Assembly: GCA_028277985.1 (NCBI GenBank)
Contig: JANQFG010000228.1
Span: 16,615 to 80,614 of the forward strand
Direction of reading: 5' to 3'
DNA from: a bacterium
GTDB taxonomy: Bacteria; Desulfobacterota; DSWW01
Length of the DNA: 64,000 nucleotides
This document shows, one piece after another, positions 58,716 to 64,000 of this stretch. Below the pieces are notes generated by a model. It was not told where the DNA came from, ran no database searches, and was given only the letters and a program-made list of their open reading frames with translations. The stretch's first letter is position 1. Each line of letters begins with the position of its first letter. Position numbers and translations under genes: made by a program.

Positions 58716-61700
58716 AAACCTACCGGATCATGACGGGGAGGAGGTCTCCGGCTTCATCCCGGCCATCGTCCGCAGGTTCCTCTCGGGCCAGCTTTCCGTA
58801 CTCCTGATCATTCTTGCAGTAAGTCTGGGTGCGGCAGCTATCCTGATGACACCGCGCGAAGAGGAACCGCAGATCGTAGTGCCTCTGGCAGACGTGTTCG
58901 TGAATTTTCCAGGGGCGAGCGCCGAGGAGGTCGAAAAGCTGGTGGCGACGCCACTGGAGCGACTTCTCTGGCAGATCGACGGGGTGGAGTACGTCTACTC
59001 CGTATCGAGCCGGGATATGGCGGTCGTGACGGTCCGGTTCTATGTCGGAGAGGACCGGGAACGGTCCCTGGTCAAGCTACACAACCGAATCACATCCCAC
59101 ATCAACGAGGCGCCCCCGGGAGTGACCGGCTGGGTGATCAAGCCGATCGAGATCGATGACGTGCCCATCGTCACGGTCGCCTTGTACTCGAAGGTCTACG
59201 ACGATCACGTCCTGAACCGCATCGCGGAGGAGGTGCGCGCACGGCTCGATGCGGTGAAGAACATATCACGCACCCGGGTGGTGGGTGGTCGGCCCTCGGA
59301 GGTAAGGGTGGAGATGTCCTCCGAGGACGCATCCGCACGTGGGGTCACCGGGCTGGAAGTGTATCAGGCTCTCGCGGCTGCCGATGCATCCTTGACAGCA
59401 GGCGGGTTTTCCCGGGGCAACCGGTCCTTCGAGGTGCACAGCGGCCCCTTCGTCAGCTCTGCAGAGGATGTGGCAAGTCTGATCGTGGGCGTGCACGGGG
59501 GCAGGCCCGTGTACGTGCGCGACGTTGCGCAGGTCAGCGAAGTGCCCAGGGAGGCTCGGAACTACACCCGGATCGGGCTCGGTCCGGCCGGCCCCGGGGG
59601 AGGGAGTAACGGCGAGACCTATCCAGCGGTTACGCTTGCAGTGGCCAAGAAGAAAGGGACGAATGCCGTCGCCGTTGCCAATCAGGTGCTGTCGAAGCTC
59701 GAGGAGCTCCGAAGGGAGGTCATTCCGGGCGAGGTCGAGATGGTCACGACCCGAAACTACGGGGAAACGGCCAACGACAAGGTCAATGATCTGCTCAAGT
59801 CCCTCGTCTTCGCCATGGTCACGGTCGTCGGGCTTCTCATCTTCACCCTGGGCTGGCGCGAGGGGTTGATCGTGGCCCTTGCCGTGCCGATCAGCTTTGC
59901 CCTGGCCCTGTTCGTGAACTTCATCTTCGGGTATACGGTCAACCGGGTGACCCTGTTCGCCCTGATCCTGACCCTCGGTCTCGTGGTGGACGATCCGATT
60001 GCGAATGTGGACAACATCCAGAGACACATCCTGATGCGTCGCAGGAACCCCTTCGACGCCACACTGGCAGCGGTCAAGGAACTCCTCCCGCCGGTCATCA
60101 TGTCCACTCTGGCCATCATCGTCTCCTTTCTGCCCATGTTCTTCATCACCGGAATGATGGGCCCCTACATGGAGCCGATGGCGATCAACGTGCCTCTCAC
60201 CGTCACGTTTTCCACTGTGGCGGCCCTTTCGATCGTACCGTGGGCAGCTTACCGGCTCCTCAAGGGAAAAGGCGCATTGGCAGCGGATGGAGGTGCGGAA
60301 GGGCAGGCGGAGGCCACACCGGCCTGGATACGATCCTTTTACCGACGTCTGGTCGAGCCCTTCCTCAAGAAGCGGGCGATGCGGTTCGGATTGCTTCTGC
60401 TCGTATTCCTTCTTCTCGGTGTCTCAGGAATCCTGGTTGTGACCCGCCAGGTTCCGATGAAGATGCTTCCCTTTGACAACAAGAACGAATTGCAGCTCCT
60501 GATCGACATGCCCGAGGGAACGACCCTCCAGGCCACGGACGCAGTGGTCCGGGCCTTCGAGGCGGAGCTCTTCACCGTTTCAGAGGTCGAGCACTTCGAG
60601 AGCTTCGTGGGCACCTACAGCCCGATCGACTTCAACGGTCTGGTCCGACACTACTATTTTCGCGAGAGCGGCCATCACGCGGATATCCGGATCGGTCTGG
60701 CACCGAAGAAGAAGAGAGTGCAGCAGAGCCACGAGATCGGCCTCAGGATGCGAGAGCGGATGACCGAGATTGCGGACCGATACGGGGCGACGCTGTATAT
60801 CGTGGAGTCTCCTCCCGGCCCTCCCGTGATCGCGACGGTCACGACCGAGGTGTACGGGCCGCCCGAGGTATCCTACCAGGCGCTGATCGATGCTTCCCGC
60901 AAAGTGATGGCCCGTATGCGAGAAGAGACAGGAGTCGTAGACATCGACCACTCCGCGGAGGCTCTGCACGACCGTATCGACTATGCGCTCGACAAGGAAA
61001 AGGCCGGACTCCACGGGATCCGAACCGATGCAGTGGTCAGGACCCTTCGCCTGGCCCTGGACGGCGGGGAACCGGCCACGGCGCACAGGATCGGAGAGAG
61101 AAGCCCCATGGCCGTTCGTCTGCAGCTTCCGAGGGCGCAGCGTTCCGGGATCGCGGAGCTGGGGCGCATCAGGGTCAAGGGTATGCAGGGCGAGCTCGTG
61201 GAACTGGACGAGATCGGGGAATTCCGGCGGGTTCCGAACGATCAGCTCATCTACCACAAGAACCTCGAAAGGGTGGTGTACGTGTTCGCCGAAATGGCGG
61301 GAAGGGCGCCTGCCGAGGCGATTCTGGATATGTCCTCCCACTTCAAGAAGAACCCGCTGCCGCAGGGCATCTGGCTTCAATGGGCCGGGGAAGGAGAATG
61401 GAAGATCACGATCCGTGTCTTTCGGGATCTGGGCCTCGCCTTTGGGGCCGCCATGGTCGGCATCTACATCCTCCTCGTGATCCAGACGACCTCTTTCCTG
61501 ATGCCCCTGGTGATCATGACCGCCATCCCTCTCACGGCCATTGGGATTATTCCGGGGTTCTGGCTGTTGAATCTTCTGACCGGAGAGCTCATCGGGTCTT
61601 TTGAGAACCCGGTATTCTTCACGGCAACCGGCATGATCGGGATGATCGCCCTGGGCGGTATCGTGGTGCGCAACGCGATCGTTCTGATCGAGTTCATCCA

Positions 61701-61980
61701 GGATTCTCTGCGGGAGGGTACGCCGGTCCGTGAGGCGATTCTCGAGTGCGGGGCCGTTAGGATGCGCCCCATTCTCCTGACGGCAGCCACCACGGCCCTC
61801 GGGGCATGGCCGATCACGCTGGACCCGATCTTTTCGGGCCTGGCCTGGGCGTTGATCTTCGGGCTCTTCGCCTCCACGGCCTTTACACTGATCGTCGTGC
61901 CGGTTATGTATTATGTCATCTACGGACGTGGGCTCGAGGCGGCACAGGCGCATCCGGATACCGCCGGCGGGGCACGCTGA
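58702..61980 (+). CDS. RND efflux pump (AcrB/HME superfamily)
   Basis: 1092 residues with 12 membrane helices and two large periplasmic loops. The TM4 proton-relay motif is LVVDDPIANVDNIQRHI: the two Asp are kept, while the usual DDAIVVVEN is replaced. The second half ends with ILLTAATTALGAWPIT and FGLFASTAFTLIVVP. No outer-membrane channel gene is adjacent, so it probably uses one encoded elsewhere. The start lies within the adaptor gene. Substrate unknown. Confidence 0.88.
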   Translation: MKGSENLPDHDGEEVSGFIPAIVRRFLSGQLSVLLIILAVSLGAAAILMTPREEEPQIVVPLADVFVNFPGASAEEVEKLVATPLERLLWQIDGVEYVYSVSSRDMAVVTVRFYVGEDRERSLVKLHNRITSHINEAPPGVTGWVIKPIEIDDVPIVTVALYSKVYDDHVLNRIAEEVRARLDAVKNISRTRVVGGRPSEVRVEMSSEDASARGVTGLEVYQALAAADASLTAGGFSRGNRSFEVHSGPFVSSAEDVASLIVGVHGGRPVYVRDVAQVSEVPREARNYTRIGLGPAGPGGGSNGETYPAVTLAVAKKKGTNAVAVANQVLSKLEELRREVIPGEVEMVTTRNYGETANDKVNDLLKSLVFAMVTVVGLLIFTLGWREGLIVALAVPISFALALFVNFIFGYTVNRVTLFALILTLGLVVDDPIANVDNIQRHILMRRRNPFDATLAAVKELLPPVIMSTLAIIVSFLPMFFITGMMGPYMEPMAINVPLTVTFSTVAALSIVPWAAYRLLKGKGALAADGGAEGQAEATPAWIRSFYRRLVEPFLKKRAMRFGLLLLVFLLLGVSGILVVTRQVPMKMLPFDNKNELQLLIDMPEGTTLQATDAVVRAFEAELFTVSEVEHFESFVGTYSPIDFNGLVRHYYFRESGHHADIRIGLAPKKKRVQQSHEIGLRMRERMTEIADRYGATLYIVESPPGPPVIATVTTEVYGPPEVSYQALIDASRKVMARMREETGVVDIDHSAEALHDRIDYALDKEKAGLHGIRTDAVVRTLRLALDGGEPATAHRIGERSPMAVRLQLPRAQRSGIAELGRIRVKGMQGELVELDEIGEFRRVPNDQLIYHKNLERVVYVFAEMAGRAPAEAILDMSSHFKKNPLPQGIWLQWAGEGEWKITIRVFRDLGLAFGAAMVGIYILLVIQTTSFLMPLVIMTAIPLTAIGIIPGFWLLNLLTGELIGSFENPVFFTATGMIGMIALGGIVVRNAIVLIEFIQDSLREGTPVREAILECGAVRMRPILLTAATTALGAWPITLDPIFSGLAWALIFGLFASTAFTLIVVPVMYYVIYGRGLEAAQAHPDTAGGAR

Positions 61981-62017
61981 TTCTTACCAACATTTCAGAC
62001 CTTTGAGGAGACAGCAG

Positions 62018-62692
62018 ATGGACGTAGTCGAAGCTATGCGAACCAGGAAGAGCATCCGAGGCTATAAACCGGACCCGGTCAGCAGGGAAATCCTCGAGGA
62101 AATCCTCGATGCGGCGTGTCGAGCCCCCTCGGCGTTGAATACCCAGCCATGGGAGTTCTTCGTTCTCGGCGGAGACGTCCTGCAGCAGGTGTCTCGAGAG
62201 AACGTGAAACTCATGGAATCGGGTGCTCCCCTGGAACTGGAGGTGGCGGAGTCGTCGTTCCCGAAGGACAGCGTGTATCGAAGACGACAGGTGGATCTTG
62301 CCAAGCAGCTCTTCCGGTCGATGGGGATCGAGAGAAAGGACGAGGAGAAGCGGATGGCCTGGTTGCAGAGAGGATTTCGCCACTTCGATGCACCGGCTGC
62401 GATCATCATCGTCCAGGATGAGGTCCTCACCGGGGACGGCCCGCTGATGGACATTGGCTCGCTCATGCAGAGCATCTGCCTGGCCGCAGTGAAGTACGGG
62501 CTCGGTACATGCATCGCCAGGCAGGGGGTTCACTACCCGGACGTGTTGCGGAGGCTGGCCGGGATTCCGAAAACCAAGAAGATCGTGATTGCGATTGCGA
62601 TCGGCTACCCGGACAAGGATTTTCCCGCCAACGCGGTAGATACGGAGCGGGAGCCCACAGAGTCGCTCACTACCTGGGTCGGCTTCGAGTAG
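62018..62692 (+). CDS. Nitroreductase-family flavoprotein
   Basis: 224 residues. FMN-binding segments are visible: VVEAMRTRKSIRGYKPDPV at the start, ACRAPSALNTQPWEFFVLGG, and GSLMQSICLAAVKYGLGTCIA. The last part IAIGYPDKDFPAN matches the family. It reduces nitro, quinone or enone groups with NAD(P)H. GAGGAG precedes the ATG. It follows the RND pump by 37 bp, so co-transcription with the pump is likely, consistent with a detoxification operon. Confidence 0.86.
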   Translation: MDVVEAMRTRKSIRGYKPDPVSREILEEILDAACRAPSALNTQPWEFFVLGGDVLQQVSRENVKLMESGAPLELEVAESSFPKDSVYRRRQVDLAKQLFRSMGIERKDEEKRMAWLQRGFRHFDAPAAIIIVQDEVLTGDGPLMDIGSLMQSICLAAVKYGLGTCIARQGVHYPDVLRRLAGIPKTKKIVIAIAIGYPDKDFPANAVDTEREPTESLTTWVGFE

Positions 62693-62748
62693 TGCCATCC
62701 CTGTTCCGTCCCGGTTTCCTTGGCCTCCGTCGCCTCTTCCCTCTGATG

Positions 62749-62837
62749 ATGGGGTCAGGCCGAAACTATCAACCCTACGGGACAACTCGGTCCTCATATT
62801 ATGCCCCCTAAGGTTGATAGTTTCGGCCTGACCCCAT
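62749..62837. repeat. Perfect 26-bp inverted repeat
   Basis: The arm 62749-62774 (ATGGGGTCAGGCCGAA, then ACTATCAACC) is exactly inverted at 62812-62837, with 37 bp between. It resembles transposon- or REP-derived palindromes with GGGGTCAGGCC ends. It may also end transcription of the nitroreductase operon. A 13-base fragment recurs at 31779-31791. Confidence 0.65.
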
Positions 62838-62844
62838 TATTGGC

Positions 62845-62873
62845 TTGACATTGGTTTGATATCAAACTATACT
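62845..62873 (+). promoter_or_regulatory. Consensus sigma70-type promoter of marR
   Basis: TTGACA (62845-62850), a 17-bp spacer and TATACT (62868-62873). The spacer contains the operator below. Start of transcription is expected at about 62880, the A of the ATG. Confidence 0.7.
62854..62867. promoter_or_regulatory. MarR operator candidate 1
   Basis: GTTTGATATCAAAC, a perfect 14-bp palindrome filling the promoter spacer. Confidence 0.65.
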
Positions 62874-62879
62874 CTCTGC

Positions 62880-63323
62880 ATGAAGAAAGAAGCGGAAGAG
62901 GTCTACAGAGACAGGACGGTCTATCTGATCTCCCGGATCAGAGAAAAGGCGAACCGGCTCATCTTGAGGGAGCTCGCGAGTCATCAGCTCACCGGAATCG
63001 TCCCCACCCACGGCGACATCCTGGTCGCCCTCTTCCTTCAGCCCCATCTGCCGATGAAGAGGCTCGCCGAGATCATCGACCGGGACAAGTCGACTGTGAC
63101 TGCTCTCGTCGACAAGCTTGTGCGCCTTGGATATGTGGAGAAGAAGCCGGACCCGAGCGACAACCGCATCAACCTCGTCTGTCTGACCTCCAAGGGCAGG
63201 GCACTGATGCCGGCATTCCTGGACATCTCCAGCAAGCTCCAGGCGAGGGTCTACAAGAACTTGACCCGGAAGGAAAAGGCAACCCTCATCGATCTTCTTG
63301 CGAAGATCAACGAGGACTGGTGA
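62880..63323 (+). CDS. MarR-family transcriptional regulator
   Basis: 147 residues. The winged helix is MKRLAEIIDRDKSTVTALVDKLVRLGYVEKKPDPSDNRINLVCLTSKGRAL, with the conserved wing Asp-Arg pair (SDNR). Two palindromes of the same sequence sit in its own promoter and just before the acyl-CoA dehydrogenase, so autorepression and control of the fatty-acyl genes are likely. The ATG has no ribosome site and coincides with the predicted transcription start, so a leaderless mRNA is predicted. A TTG at 62856 would be upstream of transcription. Confidence 0.87.
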   Translation: MKKEAEEVYRDRTVYLISRIREKANRLILRELASHQLTGIVPTHGDILVALFLQPHLPMKRLAEIIDRDKSTVTALVDKLVRLGYVEKKPDPSDNRINLVCLTSKGRALMPAFLDISSKLQARVYKNLTRKEKATLIDLLAKINEDW

Positions 63324-63339
63324 TTTTTTTGGCCTAATT

Positions 63340-63353
63340 GTTTGATGTCAAAC
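63340..63353. promoter_or_regulatory. MarR operator candidate 2
   Basis: GTTTGATGTCAAAC, differing from site 1 at one base, followed by TATTAG as a possible -10. The -35 region here (GGCCTA) is poor, and a start in this register would fall in the ribosome site. Confidence 0.55.
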
Positions 63354-63373
63354 TATTAGAAGAGGAGGACGAG

Positions 63374-64000
63374 ATGTTCGATTTCATGTTGACCAAGGAG
63401 CAGAAAGCAGTGCGTGAAGAGGTCAGGGACTTTGTTCGATCCATCCCTCGGCAGGTCGTTCTAGACATGGACCGGGATCTGATCCGGTTCAATTCGGAAT
63501 TCCTCAAGGAAGCCGGTCGGCGCAATCTGCTCGGTGTCCATCTTCCACGGGAGTGGGGCGGGCGCGGCCTGGATTGGTTCAGCCTCGGGATGGTGATGGA
63601 AGAGGTGAGCAGCCTGGGCTACAGCTTCGGGTGCCTGTTTGGGGTGGGCGCGTGTCTGGTCTGCTACGCCATCGTAGAGCATGGAACGGACGAGCAAAAG
63701 GAGAAGTACGTCAAGCCTCTGCTGGCCGGAGATATCTTTGCGGCCGAGTGCCTGACAGAGCCTCGCGGCGGCGGCGGCTCGGACTTCTACGGCACCACCA
63801 CCAAGGCGGAAGACAAGGGGGATCATTTCCTGTTGAACGGGCAGAAGCGTTTCATCGTCGGGGCGGAAGGGGCGGACTACTTCCTCGTCTATGCCCGAAC
63901 CAACTTCGACCCGGAAGTCCCCTCCCACAAGGCCCTCACCTGTTTCATCGTGGATCGCGACGACAATGTCCAGGTGGAATACATTTACGGATTGCTTGGC
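63374..64000 (+). CDS. Acyl-CoA dehydrogenase, 5' part
   Basis: The first 209 residues, open at the window end. The N-terminal helix FDFMLTKEQKAVREEVRDFV and the middle segments LTEPRGGGGSDFYGTTTKAE and FLLNGQKRFIVGAEGADYFLVYART match the acyl-CoA dehydrogenase N- and middle domains, the FAD-binding part. The catalytic Glu would be downstream of the window. GAGGAGG precedes the ATG. A MarR operator precedes it by about 20 bp, so the regulator upstream probably controls it, as with fatty acid or aromatic acid breakdown regulons. The chain length and substrate cannot be inferred from this fragment. Confidence 0.88.
   Translation, partial: MFDFMLTKEQKAVREEVRDFVRSIPRQVVLDMDRDLIRFNSEFLKEAGRRNLLGVHLPREWGGRGLDWFSLGMVMEEVSSLGYSFGCLFGVGACLVCYAIVEHGTDEQKEKYVKPLLAGDIFAAECLTEPRGGGGSDFYGTTTKAEDKGDHFLLNGQKRFIVGAEGADYFLVYARTNFDPEVPSHKALTCFIVDRDDNVQVEYIYGLLG

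Noticed and set aside
1..64000. tRNA, rRNA, riboswitch or integrase/attachment sites
   Set aside because: None of the recognisable signatures was seen on reading; a covariance-model scan would be needed to exclude small RNAs.

Overview
The window is GC-rich bacterial chromosome (about 60% G+C by eye), densely coded on both strands. It holds about 46 protein genes and no tRNA, rRNA, CRISPR array or intact insertion sequence that I could recognise. Gene content points to an anaerobic Gram-negative of the deltaproteobacterial (Desulfobacterota-like) type, but this is inference. The supporting genes are an NfnAB-type transhydrogenase, a glycyl radical enzyme, the phenylacetate-CoA ligase/ACT pair, a TIGR02147 regulator, a MopE-like metal-binding-repeat lipoprotein, Omp85-type and RND envelope proteins, and several fatty acyl-CoA enzymes.

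Layout. 1-1.6 kb: end of a hybrid kinase (receiver + Hpt) and a SprA-like zinc protease. 1.8-5.0 kb: leftward HEAT-repeat/nfnA/nfnB operon with a perfect 13-bp dyad in its leader. 5.2-13.8 kb: envelope-lipid region, with a YkoP-like protein, an HpnK-like deacetylase, a LolA-like carrier, an MMPL exporter, an outer-membrane lipoprotein, an HpnI-like glycosyltransferase, a membrane-anchored sulfotransferase and a VTT/DedA-like membrane protein. 13.8-15.5 kb: amidase with a tiny GatC/AtzG-like partner. 15.5-15.85 kb: tandem hairpin repeats. 15.9-18.6 kb: beta-CASP RNase converging on a PlsC-like acyltransferase. 19.2-23.6 kb: MaoC, SDR, a three-repeat secreted protein, Nudix, enoyl-CoA hydratase and a radical SAM protein. 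23.6-28.8 kb: leftward small protein, aconitase, ACT protein and phenylacetate-CoA ligase. 29-31.8 kb: five small rightward genes. 31.8-35.5 kb: glycyl radical enzyme and thiolase. 35.7-44 kb: secreted propeller-like protein, large Omp85-barrel fusion, M16C protease and PAS-GGDEF diguanylate cyclase. 44.4-47.1 kb: TIGR02147 regulator with two lipoproteins. 47.1-57.4 kb: RsmF-like methyltransferase, HtrA-like protease, DUF3604/PPIase pair, hybrid kinase and FG-GAP propeller. 57.6-64 kb: RND adaptor and pump, nitroreductase, MarR regulator and a truncated acyl-CoA dehydrogenase.

How the genes fit. The most coherent system is 5.2-13.8 kb. Glycosyltransferase, lipoprotein, MMPL pump and LolA-like carrier are tightly packed (12-bp gap, then two ATGA overlaps), and a deacetylase of the family that works with HpnI-type transferases converges on them. 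I read this as synthesis and Lol-like export of a glycosylated, probably deacetylated and possibly sulfated lipid. Second-tier candidates are the amidase plus GatC/AtzG-like subunit, the glycyl radical enzyme with Tyr where GCVE enzymes have Glu, the TIGR02147/TETGNP lipoprotein operon, and the MarR operators placed in a consensus promoter that predicts a leaderless mRNA.
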